Source of the DNA: an uncultured bacterium
GTDB taxonomy: Bacteria; Actinomycetota; Coriobacteriia; Coriobacteriales; Coriobacteriaceae
Length of the DNA stretch: 31,704 bases
NCBI GenBank assembly: GCA_905216045.1
Contig: CAJMSL010000007.1
Coordinates: 1 to 31,704 of the forward strand
Reading direction: 5' to 3'
Below the pieces are notes generated by a model that saw only the letters and a list, made by a program, of their open reading frames with translations, ran no database searches and was not told the DNA's origin. Shown piece after piece: positions 24,728 to 31,704 of the stretch (position 1 is the first letter of the stretch; each line of letters opens with the position of its first letter). Both the position numbers and the translations under genes were made by a program.

Positions 24728-25606
24728 GTGTACGATCGACGACTTGAGGCCATATCGGCCGCCGCGGAGCTGGGAAGCTTCTCGCGTGCGGCGGCAAAAT
24801 TGCGCGTGTCGACCCCGGCGCTCGTCAAACAGGTGTCGGGATTCGAGGCCGAGTTCGGCATCACGTTGTTCGAGCGCTCGCATTCTGGTGTTAAGGTGAC
24901 GCCGGCAGGTGCTCTGCTGGTGGACGATGCACGTTCGATCATGCGGCAGTCCGAGGACGCGCTGCGCCGCGCCCGACGCGCGGCGGGCGATGGCGGTGCT
25001 GTGCGTCTGGGTGTGTCGATGATGTGCCCGGGGCGCCAAACGCTGTCGATGTGGTCGGGCGTACACGAGCTGGAACCGTCGCTGCGATTTGAGATCGTGC
25101 CGGTAAGCGACCTCTATGACGAGCGCGAGACCGTCATGCGCAGCCTCGGTCGTGAGGTCGATGTGGTGCAGTCGAGTTTTTCGACCCCGCGCTGGGGTGA
25201 CGCCTGCCAAAAGCTCCGCATTGTCAACGTGCCGTTTTATATCGACCTGCCGCGCACGAGCCCGCTGGCGCGCAAGAATCGCATTACGGTCGCCGACTTG
25301 GAGGGTATGCGTCTGCGCGTGCTCCGCCACGGCAACGACGCTATGGACAGCCTGCGTATCGATCTTTTGGCAGACGGCGGCGTGGACGTGATCGATGTGG
25401 ATAGCTTCGACTTTGCGCTCTTTAACGAGGCGGAGGAAAAGGGTGACGCGGTGCTCACCTGCGGCGCATGGTCGGGGGTGCACCCGGCCTTTGTGGGCGT
25501 ACCGTTCCTGTGCGGCCGCGAGGTGCCGGTCTTTTTGCACTATCCGCTCGAGCCCACCCTCCAAGTACAAAAATTCGTCAACGCCATGGCCCAACTCCTC
25601 AAGTAG
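24728..25606 (+). CDS. LysR-family transcriptional regulator
   Basis: Regulator of 292 aa. The N-terminal winged helix (residues ~3-62) has the family pattern LGSFSRAAAKLRVSTPALV, then FEAEFGITLFERSHSGVKVTPAG. The effector-binding domain follows (~90-290). GTG 24728 with AGGAG 7 bases upstream is chosen; the open frame begins upstream at 24665 but without a ribosome site and with a non-family extension. Divergent transcription from the SDR gene is the usual LysR arrangement and suggests that it controls that operon in response to its substrate. Confidence 0.92.
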   Translation: MYDRRLEAISAAAELGSFSRAAAKLRVSTPALVKQVSGFEAEFGITLFERSHSGVKVTPAGALLVDDARSIMRQSEDALRRARRAAGDGGAVRLGVSMMCPGRQTLSMWSGVHELEPSLRFEIVPVSDLYDERETVMRSLGREVDVVQSSFSTPRWGDACQKLRIVNVPFYIDLPRTSPLARKNRITVADLEGMRLRVLRHGNDAMDSLRIDLLADGGVDVIDVDSFDFALFNEAEEKGDAVLTCGAWSGVHPAFVGVPFLCGREVPVFLHYPLEPTLQVQKFVNAMAQLLK

Positions 25607-25649
25607 CCAAAAGAGTCCCGTCCCAAATTAGCTACCCTTTGCTACGGGT

Positions 25650-26741
25650 TTAGCGGTCCTCGCGTTGCGGCCCGGCTGCCTCGGCTGTCTTTACGCGGTT
25701 CTTATCGACGTACATGTTCTTGTCGGCCTGGGAAAAGAGTTCGCGCATGGTAGGCGGCTCGTCAAAATCGCTGGAAAGCGCATAGCCCACCGCGTAGCTG
25801 ATGGGCATATCGGGGTGGACTTCGGAATACTCGTTCACGTTCGCGCGAATCCGAGCGAGACAAGATTCCACAGCGGCTCGGTCGGCATCCCGCAGCACCG
25901 CGATAAACTCATCGCCGCCGTCGCGACCCACAAAGCACGTCTCCGACGCCACACTTCCCAGTTGTTGGGCAAAAGAGCGAATGTATTCATCGCCCTTCTC
26001 ATGGCCGAAGTTGTTATTGACCATATGCAGATTGTTAAGGTCGAAGACGCACACCGCAACGGGCTCCTCCGCGGAGGCAGGCTGCTCCTGCCCCAAGATC
26101 TCCTCGCACTTGTTCTTGTTGGGCAGCCCCGTGGCTTCGTCGAGATAGACTTTGCTCTGCAGTTCGCGATTGAGCGCGGCGGTGCGCACCGCGCGAACGA
26201 GTTCGACCGCAAAGGTCGCCACCAAGCCCACGATGTCGATGATCACCAAGCCCTCGAGATAGTTGAGCGCCGACGCCTTCTCCTGAGAGTAGTCCTCTGC
26301 GAGTCGCGTAGCATCGTCGCAAATGCCAAAGAACTCCTCGCTCATGGAGATGATGTCGGTGTTCTCATAGCCGACTTCGCGCACGCGGATGATCTCGGTG
26401 CAAAGCTCATCAAAATAATTTGCAAGCTCGGTCATTTTTGCCTGATACTCATCGTCGTCGAGACGGACGAGGTTGAGGTCGTCACTTCCGTAACGCAAAC
26501 CGTTGATGTATGAATCCACGGCTTTGAGCAGGTCATCTTGAGGCTGGCCCGCATCCTCGAGCTTAACGATTCGCTGCGTGGTACCGCGCACCAGACCGGC
26601 GTAGTTGACCACACGCGCCGTGCCCTGGATATCGGAGACGAGCAGCATAACATTGATGAAGAAGAAGATGAGAACTGCCGTGAGCACCATCATGAGCAGG
26701 CGCACCGCCTGGCCGGCCTTCTTGGCGACAGAAGTATTCAC
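25650..26741 (-). CDS. Membrane diguanylate cyclase (GGDEF domain)
   Basis: Predicted c-di-GMP synthase of 363 aa. A transmembrane helix (~13-36) and a second one (~162-183) bracket an extracytoplasmic helical sensor region of ~125 residues. The GGDEF domain follows with DEATGLPNKNKCEE (~201), FDLNNLHMVNNNFGHEKGD, and an intact GGDEF at 275-279 (GRDGGDEF), so catalysis is plausible. The inhibitory RxxD site five residues before GGDEF is not present. Start is GTG 26741 with GGGGAG upstream. It is convergent with the LysR gene (43-base gap). No EAL, PilZ or other c-di-GMP gene is in the window. Confidence 0.9.
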   Translation of the reverse strand: MNTSVAKKAGQAVRLLMMVLTAVLIFFFINVMLLVSDIQGTARVVNYAGLVRGTTQRIVKLEDAGQPQDDLLKAVDSYINGLRYGSDDLNLVRLDDDEYQAKMTELANYFDELCTEIIRVREVGYENTDIISMSEEFFGICDDATRLAEDYSQEKASALNYLEGLVIIDIVGLVATFAVELVRAVRTAALNRELQSKVYLDEATGLPNKNKCEEILGQEQPASAEEPVAVCVFDLNNLHMVNNNFGHEKGDEYIRSFAQQLGSVASETCFVGRDGGDEFIAVLRDADRAAVESCLARIRANVNEYSEVHPDMPISYAVGYALSSDFDEPPTMRELFSQADKNMYVDKNRVKTAEAAGPQREDR

Positions 26742-26932
26742 AAGTTCACTCCCCTAAATGACAAAAGAACAGGTAGCACGCAGTGTGCTGAAACTCATGG
26801 GTGGTTAACTCTACCATATGGGCCAGCAGCCTCAAACTGCAGCAGACGCTCGTCCAAATTGGCGTGACGCTTGCCTTGTTGTTCTTGACCTGGCCGCGCT
26901 ATCGGACATGCTTCTGGTCTTGGATCACCATG

Positions 26933-27102
26933 GGAAAGCTCATCCCGTTTTGTGCGTCTAGAGTGGGATGCGGCTTCCCAAAGGTGCCGTTAGGGGAAAT
27001 CACATCCCGGTTTACCCCCTTGAAATGGGATGCCGTTTCCCGGAGGGGGTCCAGCGGGAAACGGCATCCCATTTTGGGCCCGAAAAGTGGGATACGGTTT
27101 CC
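26933..27102. repeat. 62-bp palindromic tandem repeat array 3 (3 units)
   Basis: TGGGAT starts at 26964, 27026 and 27088 (62-bp steps) after a half unit GGAAAGCTCATCCCG at 26933. Arms match those of the arrays at 147 and 4914 and the spacers appear to have the same orientation. It lies in the 531-base gene-free stretch 26742-27272. Bases 26742-26932 before it show nothing certain beyond the upstream region of the diguanylate cyclase. Confidence 0.85.
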
Positions 27103-27115
27103 GGCCGGCATGAAA

Positions 27116-27146
27116 AGCCTCCGCAGCTCGTGTGGCTGCGGAGGCT
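27116..27146 (-). terminator. Terminator of the MarR-ABC operon
   Basis: AGCCTCCGCAG and CTGCGGAGGCT form a perfect 11-bp stem with a 9-nt loop. On the minus strand it is followed by TTTTC, and on the plus strand by TTATT, so it may work in both directions. The operon's last stop codon is 127 bases away on the minus strand. Confidence 0.75.
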
Positions 27147-27181
27147 TTATTCGTTGCGGCGCATTGTGTTTGGGTCGCTGA

Positions 27182-27260
27182 GATGAGTCGATTTGCCCCG
27201 AAAGAGGAGGGCATTGACCTTAGGGTCATGCCCGACGAATGAGCGGCAAATCGGCCATCT
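27182..27260. repeat. Nested palindrome with GCATTGACC hairpin
   Basis: Outer arms CGATTTGCC (27189-27197) and GGCAAATCG (27245-27253), with GATG/CATC further out, enclose the hairpin GGGCATTGACC / GGTCATGCCC (27209-27233). The inner hairpin and its flanks resemble 31671-31704 in inverted orientation. It lies just after the stop of the distal ABC transporter gene. Confidence 0.65.
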
Positions 27261-27272
27261 CGGCGAGCCGAA

Positions 27273-29192
27273 CTACTCCAGCTCAAACGCTCCGGTATAG
27301 AGCTGGTAGTAATACCCGCGCTTGGCAATCAGCTCGTCGTGGTTGCCGCGCTCGATGATGCGGCCGTGATCCAGACAGATGATCGCGTCGGAGTTGCGCA
27401 CGGTGGACAGGCGGTGCGCGATGACAAACGTCGTGCGGCCTTCCATGAGCTTGTCCATGCCGGCTTGCACGATGGCCTCGGTGCGGGTATCGATGCTCGA
27501 CGTGGCCTCGTCCAGGATCATCGCCGGCGGATCGGCGACGGCGGCGCGTGCGATCGAGATCAGCTGGCGCTGGCCCTGCGACAGCTGGGCGCCGTTGCCG
27601 GTGAGCATCGTGTCGTAGCCGTCGGGCAGGCGGGTGATAAAGTCGTCCGCGCCGGCGAGCTTTGCTGCCGCGATGCACTCCTCGTCGGTGGCATCCAGAT
27701 TGCCGTAGCGGATGTTATCCATCACGGCGCCGGTGAACAGGTTTACGTCCTGCAGCACCACGCCCAGCGAGCGGCGCAGGTCTGCCTTGCGGATCTTGTT
27801 GACGTTGATGCCGTCGTAGCGAATCTTGCCGTCGGCGATGTCATAGAAGCGGTTGATGAGGTTGGTGATGGTCGTCTTACCGGCACCGGTGGCGCCGACA
27901 AACGCGACCTTCTGGCCCGGCTTGGCAAACACGGACACGCCGTGCAGCACCTCGTGGTCGGGCGTGTAGCCAAAGTCGACGTTGTCCATGACCAGGTCGC
28001 CACGCAGCGGCACGTACTCGATCTCGCCGGTTGCGCGGTGCGGATGTTTCCACGCCCACATGCCAGTGTGGTGGTCGGCCTCCTCGAGCTGCCAGGTATC
28101 GGGGTTCACCTGAGCGTTGACAAGCGTCACATAGCCTTCGTCGGCTTCGGGCTCCTCGTCGATGAGCTCAAAGATACGGTCGGCGCCGGCGAGGCCCATG
28201 ACCACGGCGTTGATCTGCTGCGAGATCTGGCCGATCTGTCCACAGAACTGCTTGGTCATGTTGAGGAACGGCACCACGACGGCGATGGACAGCGCCATGC
28301 CCGAGATGCTCAGGTTGGGCACGCCCAGCGCTAGGAAAATGCCGCCGGCCAGTGCGACCAGCACGTAGAGCAGGTTGCCCAGGTTCATAAGGATGGGCAT
28401 GAGGATGTTGGCGTACATGTTGGCCTTCTGCGAGACCTCGAAGAGCTTTTCGTTGCGCTCGTCAAAATCGGCTTCGGCGGCAGACTCGTGGCAGAATGCC
28501 TTGACGACCTTCTGGCCGTTCATGACTTCCTCGATATGGCCCTCGACAACGCCGAGCTCGGTCTGCTGCGCAATAAAGAAGCGCGCGGAGTTGGAGCCGA
28601 GTAGCTTGGTCATAAAGGTCATAAAGGCGACGCCGGCAATAATGACCAAGCACATCCACACGCTGTAGTACAGCATGATAAAGAACACCGTGACGATGAC
28701 GATGACCGTCATGAGCAGGTTGGGCAGCGACTGGCTGATCATCTGGCGCAGCGTGTCGATGTCATTGGTGTAGTGGCTCATGATGTCGCCGCGCTGGTGC
28801 GTGTCGAAGTAGCGGATCGGCAGGTCCTGCATGCGGTTGAACATCTTCTCGCGCAGCTTCTCCAGCGAGCCCTGCGTGACGATGGCCATGGCGCGGTTCC
28901 AGAAGAGCGAGGACAGGATGCCGATGCCGTAGATGCAGGCGAGGGTGGTCACGAGCTGTGCGATCTTGGGCTGCGCGGCTCCCCAATCGCCCGACTGCCA
29001 CGATTCGCTAATAATCTGCAGGGCGCTCTGAAGGAAGGTCGCGCCGATGGAGTTGATGATGGCGCAGAGCACCACGCCGGCGACGACGAGGGGCAAAAGC
29101 ACGGGGTAAAAGCCAAAGAGCGTCTTGATGAGGCGCGACATGGTGCCGCCCTTGCGGTTGAGCGCGCGCTCGGCGGTCGTTGCCTTACTCAT
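27273..29192 (-). CDS. ABC exporter half-transporter, canonical ATPase subunit
   Basis: Multidrug-type ABC half-transporter of 639 aa. A membrane domain with six hydrophobic helices (~25-340) includes the FDTHQRGDIMSHYTNDID coupling region. The ATPase domain has Walker A GATGAGKTT (K439), signature LSQGQRQ, Walker B MILDEATSS with catalytic E562, and switch histidine in IAHRLS (~593), all consensus. There is an insertion of ~50 residues between the two domains (~350-400). The start overlaps the upstream ABC gene by 8 bases (29185-29192), with GGAAGGAGG as ribosome site, implying translational coupling. With that partner it most likely forms a heterodimeric exporter. Confidence 0.93.
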   Translation of the reverse strand: MSKATTAERALNRKGGTMSRLIKTLFGFYPVLLPLVVAGVVLCAIINSIGATFLQSALQIISESWQSGDWGAAQPKIAQLVTTLACIYGIGILSSLFWNRAMAIVTQGSLEKLREKMFNRMQDLPIRYFDTHQRGDIMSHYTNDIDTLRQMISQSLPNLLMTVIVIVTVFFIMLYYSVWMCLVIIAGVAFMTFMTKLLGSNSARFFIAQQTELGVVEGHIEEVMNGQKVVKAFCHESAAEADFDERNEKLFEVSQKANMYANILMPILMNLGNLLYVLVALAGGIFLALGVPNLSISGMALSIAVVVPFLNMTKQFCGQIGQISQQINAVVMGLAGADRIFELIDEEPEADEGYVTLVNAQVNPDTWQLEEADHHTGMWAWKHPHRATGEIEYVPLRGDLVMDNVDFGYTPDHEVLHGVSVFAKPGQKVAFVGATGAGKTTITNLINRFYDIADGKIRYDGINVNKIRKADLRRSLGVVLQDVNLFTGAVMDNIRYGNLDATDEECIAAAKLAGADDFITRLPDGYDTMLTGNGAQLSQGQRQLISIARAAVADPPAMILDEATSSIDTRTEAIVQAGMDKLMEGRTTFVIAHRLSTVRNSDAIICLDHGRIIERGNHDELIAKRGYYYQLYTGAFELE

Positions 29193-30999
29193 GTGCCTCG
29201 CCTCCTTCCTGGGTCTGAGCTTGCGTTACGGATGCCTCGGTGTCGGCCTCGACGGCCTCTTCGCCCTCGGCAGACATCTTGTTCTGCGAGGTAAAGGTCT
29301 CGCGGTAGATCTCGCTCGTCTTTAGCAGCTCGTCGTGGTTACCGATCTGCGCGATGCGGCCGCCCTCCATGACGATGATGCGGTCTGCGTCCTGCACGGA
29401 GCTAATGCGCTGGGCGATGATGAGCTTGGTCGTGTTGGGCAGATAGCTTGCCAGCCCTGCGCGAATCTTGGCGTCGGTCTTGGTGTCGACGGCGCTCGTG
29501 GAGTCGTCCAGGATCAAGATCTTGGGGCGACGCAGCAGGGCACGCGCAATGCACAGGCGCTGCTTCTGACCGCCGGAAACATTGGAGCCGCCCTGTTCGA
29601 TCCAGGTGTCATAGCCCTTGGGGAAGCCGTCGACAAACTCGTCGGCGCAGGCCAGATGCGCGGCCTCGCGGACCTCTTCGTCGGTGGCGTTCGGGTCGCC
29701 CCAACGCAGGTTCTCGGCAATCGTGCCGCTAAACAGCACGTTTTTCTGCAGCACCATGGCCACCTGGTGGCGCAGGGCGTCCAAGTCGTAGTCGCGTACA
29801 TCCACGCCGCCCACGCGCACGGTACCCTCGGTGGCGTCGTACAGGCGGGCGATGAGGTTTACGAGCGTGGACTTGGCCGAGCCGGTGCCGCCGATGATGC
29901 CGATGGTCTCGCCGCTCTTAATGTGCAGGTCGATATCGTCGAGCGCCTGGCGCTTCGCATGCGCGGAATACTTAAAGCTCACGTGGTCAAAGTCGATGGA
30001 GCCATCGGCGACCTCGAGCACGGGCTCGGCGGGATCGGCGATCGTGGGCTCGGCGGCCAGCACCTCGGTGATGCGGTGCGCCGATTCGTCGGCCATGGTC
30101 ACCATGACAAAGATCATCGATAGCTGCATCAGGCTCATGAGGATTTGGAAGCCATAGGTAAAGATCGAGGAGAGCTGGCCCACGTCGAACAGCGTGCCCT
30201 GGCTCGTGATGATGAGCTTGGAGCCCAGGTAGATGATGACGACAAACGCGCCGTTGACGCAGATGTTCATCATGGGGTTGTTAAAGGCAAGCAGCTTCTC
30301 GGCGCGGGTGAAGTCCATCTGGACGTCGCGTGCGGCGGTCGCGAACTTCTCCTTCTCAAAGTCTTCGCGCACGTAGCTCTTGACCACGCGCATGCCGGTG
30401 ACGTTTTCCTCGACGGACTCGTTAAGGGCGTCGTACTTGTGGAACACGCGCGAGAAGATGGGACGCACCTTAAAGATGATAAAGAACAGCCCAAAGCCCA
30501 GCAGCGGAATGATGACCAGGTAGACCATGGCGACGCTGCCGCCCATGATAAATGCCATGGTAAAGGCGAAGATCAATACCAGCGGCGCGCGCACGGCGAT
30601 ACGGATGATCATCATAAAGGCCTGCTGCACGTTGTTGATATCGGTGGTCAGACGCGAGACGAGCAAGGAGCTCGAGAACTCATCGATGTTGGCAAAGCTG
30701 AACGTCTGGATCTTGTAGAACAGGTCGTGACGCAGGTTCTTAGCGAAGCCGCAACTCGCATGGCTGCAGGTGACGCCGGCAGCGGCGCCAAAAGCAAGCG
30801 ACGTCAGCGCGATGAGCACCAAAAAGCCCGCGGTGGGAAGCATCTCGGCTACGGTGGTGCCATCTTTGATGACGTCGATCAGGTTGGCGGTGATAAATGG
30901 AATCAGCATCTCGCAGAGCACCTCGCCAAGCACGAGCAACGGCGTGGCAACGGTGACTTTTATATAGTCGCGGATGCTGCCCATGAGGGTTTTAATCAT
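29185..30999 (-). CDS. ABC exporter half-transporter, degenerate ATPase subunit
   Basis: ABC half-transporter of 604 aa: six-helix membrane domain (~15-310), then an ATPase domain. The ATP site is non-canonical at three places: Walker A reads GGTGSAKST with Ala in place of the Gly before K376; Walker B is LILDDSTSA with D499 in place of the catalytic Glu; and the switch residue is Q530 (IIAQRIS) in place of His. The signature VSGGQKQR is intact. Such asymmetry is known from heterodimeric exporters such as LmrCD and TM287/288. It overlaps the MarR gene by 8 bases upstream and its partner by 8 bases downstream. The C-terminal tail is acidic and low-complexity (EGEEAVEADTEA). Confidence 0.93.
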   Translation of the reverse strand: MIKTLMGSIRDYIKVTVATPLLVLGEVLCEMLIPFITANLIDVIKDGTTVAEMLPTAGFLVLIALTSLAFGAAAGVTCSHASCGFAKNLRHDLFYKIQTFSFANIDEFSSSLLVSRLTTDINNVQQAFMMIIRIAVRAPLVLIFAFTMAFIMGGSVAMVYLVIIPLLGFGLFFIIFKVRPIFSRVFHKYDALNESVEENVTGMRVVKSYVREDFEKEKFATAARDVQMDFTRAEKLLAFNNPMMNICVNGAFVVIIYLGSKLIITSQGTLFDVGQLSSIFTYGFQILMSLMQLSMIFVMVTMADESAHRITEVLAAEPTIADPAEPVLEVADGSIDFDHVSFKYSAHAKRQALDDIDLHIKSGETIGIIGGTGSAKSTLVNLIARLYDATEGTVRVGGVDVRDYDLDALRHQVAMVLQKNVLFSGTIAENLRWGDPNATDEEVREAAHLACADEFVDGFPKGYDTWIEQGGSNVSGGQKQRLCIARALLRRPKILILDDSTSAVDTKTDAKIRAGLASYLPNTTKLIIAQRISSVQDADRIIVMEGGRIAQIGNHDELLKTSEIYRETFTSQNKMSAEGEEAVEADTEASVTQAQTQEGGEAHE

Positions 31000-31498
31000 C
31001 CAGTTCCTCCCAGGTTACACGGATTTTCTCGAGCATTTCGGCGAGCTGCTCGCGCTCGTCGTGGGTGAGGGCACCAAAGGCCTGCTCTCTAAAGCGAATG
31101 CGGGCTGCCCGGTCGATGCGGGCGTTTTCCCGGCCGGTTTCGGTCAGGCGAATGGTGAGCTGCCGTCGATCCTTGGGGTTACGGCTGCGCTCGATGAGGC
31201 CGTTGAGCTCGAGTTTGGACAGGATCTCGGAAAGCGACCCCGGCTTGAGGTCAAAGTGCATGCCGAGTTCCTGCTGCGACATCTCGCCGCCGGGTTGCTT
31301 GGCCAGCAGGCAGATGATGGGCGCCTTGCCGGACACGCCTCCGCCATGAAAATGCATGTAATGGCCGCAAAAGCCCAGGCCATTGAGGATGCGCTTGGCA
31401 AGCTTGTCTTCTGAGCTAACCGCTTCGGGTGCATCCGCCGGCTGTGACGGGTCGCCGCCGGGCTCGTGCGAACAAAGGTTAAGAGGTTCATCGCACAT
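30992..31498 (-). CDS. MarR-family regulator of the ABC exporter operon
   Basis: Winged-helix regulator of 168 aa. After a ~30-residue N-terminal extension the DNA-binding region is visible: GEMSQQELGMHFDLKPGSLS (helix-turn-helix, ~72-91), LELNGLIERSRNPKDRRQ and the wing, then a C-terminal dimerisation helix (EREQLAEMLEKIR). His- and Cys-containing FCGHYMHFHGGG precedes the helix-turn-helix. Its end overlaps the first ABC gene by 8 bases, so it is the first gene of a MarR-ABC-ABC operon and probably autorepresses it until a drug-like ligand binds. No strong Shine-Dalgarno is visible upstream of this ATG. Confidence 0.9.
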   Translation of the reverse strand: MCDEPLNLCSHEPGGDPSQPADAPEAVSSEDKLAKRILNGLGFCGHYMHFHGGGVSGKAPIICLLAKQPGGEMSQQELGMHFDLKPGSLSEILSKLELNGLIERSRNPKDRRQLTIRLTETGRENARIDRAARIRFREQAFGALTHDEREQLAEMLEKIRVTWEELDD

Positions 31499-31522
31499 GA
31501 ATTAGTGTTGCTTCTTTCTTTA

Positions 31523-31582
31523 GTTAGGTAGTGGAATTGTTTTGTGCCTAACCAATCTAGGAGCATGAGAAATGAATGTCAA
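31523..31582 (-). promoter_or_regulatory. Promoter and candidate MarR operator
   Basis: On the minus strand, TTGACA (31577-31582) and TAGATT (31554-31559) are separated by 17 bases, a near-consensus sigma-70-type promoter about 55 bases before the MarR start. An inverted repeat GTTAGG-N18-CCTAAC (31523-31552) lies directly after the -10, where a repressor would block transcription. Confidence 0.7.
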
Positions 31583-31597
31583 GGTACCAAACTAGTG

Positions 31598-31625
31598 GTT
31601 ACGCGGTTTTACCAAACCGCGTAAC
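31598..31625. repeat. Hairpin upstream of the MarR operon
   Basis: GTTACGCGGTTT and AAACCGCGTAAC form a perfect 12-bp stem with loop TACC, 16 bases upstream of the -35 of the MarR promoter. There is no T-run. It could be an operator or a terminator-like element of a gene outside the window. Confidence 0.6.
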
Positions 31626-31670
31626 GGCTCGACGCTGCAAACCCGCCAGAGCGGCAATCTGCCTTTCAAC

Positions 31671-31704
31671 TTCGGCGGCATGACCAGAAGGTCAATGCCG
31701 CCTC
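31671..31704. repeat. GCATTGACC hairpin at the window edge
   Basis: GGCGGCATGACC and GGTCAATGCCGCC pair with one bulged A. The reverse complement resembles 27205-27240 closely (GAGG, GGCATTGACCTT, GGTCATGCC and CGA shared in order). The element may continue beyond the window. In this position it could terminate a gene further right. Confidence 0.55.

Overview
The window looks like a high-GC Gram-positive chromosome, most likely a gut Coriobacteriia member such as Collinsella. This is inferred from the LANTG-type wall-anchored surface protein, the lipoteichoic-acid-synthase-like enzyme, GC-rich codon use with long open antisense frames, and the gene set. No species-level marker is present. There are 18 protein-coding genes, with no rRNA, tRNA, CRISPR or recognisable transposase. 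Start codons were mostly moved to the ATG or GTG behind a good Shine-Dalgarno sequence.

Layout. 1-5500: one large surface protein gene (736-4824). It lies between two arrays of a 62-bp palindromic tandem repeat (147-612 and 4914-5266), and outside these between two inverted copies of a ~130-bp palindromic module (1-120, cut by the window edge, and 5353-5482). 5503-8900: an LTA-synthase-like membrane sulfatase (-) divergent from a nitroreductase-family protein (+). 9052-13792: a potassium block of Kup transporter, small membrane protein, short KdpD-like kinase and KdpE-like regulator. 13886-18239: RlmKL-type rRNA methyltransferase (-), HAD phosphatase (+), transaldolase (+). 18240-18620: a gene-free stretch with a terminator and stacked inverted and direct repeats. 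18621-20768: Tex (-). 21181-25606: a catabolic-looking cluster of Gfo/Idh/MocA oxidoreductase, OFA-type MFS transporter and SDR (all -), divergent from a LysR regulator (+). 25650-26741: a membrane diguanylate cyclase (-). 26742-27272: a third 62-bp array, a terminator and a nested palindrome. 27273-31498: a MarR-ABC-ABC operon (-) with a good promoter and a candidate operator; the two ABC half-transporters look like a heterodimeric exporter.

The most unusual content is between the genes. A 62-bp repeat of two facing 15-nt arms, separated by alternating ~15-17-nt spacers, forms arrays of 8, 6 and 3 units at three loci, always outside genes. Several other palindromic families occur in two or three copies: a ~130-bp module whose stem mismatches are all G-U compatible on one strand, a CAAAGGG/CCCTTTG hairpin at three loci, and a GCATTGACC hairpin at both ends of the ABC operon. 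No mobilising enzyme for any of them is in the window. Among the proteins, the RlmL half of RlmKL appears to have lost its NPPY catalytic motif, and the KdpDE-like pair stands next to kup with no kdpFABC.
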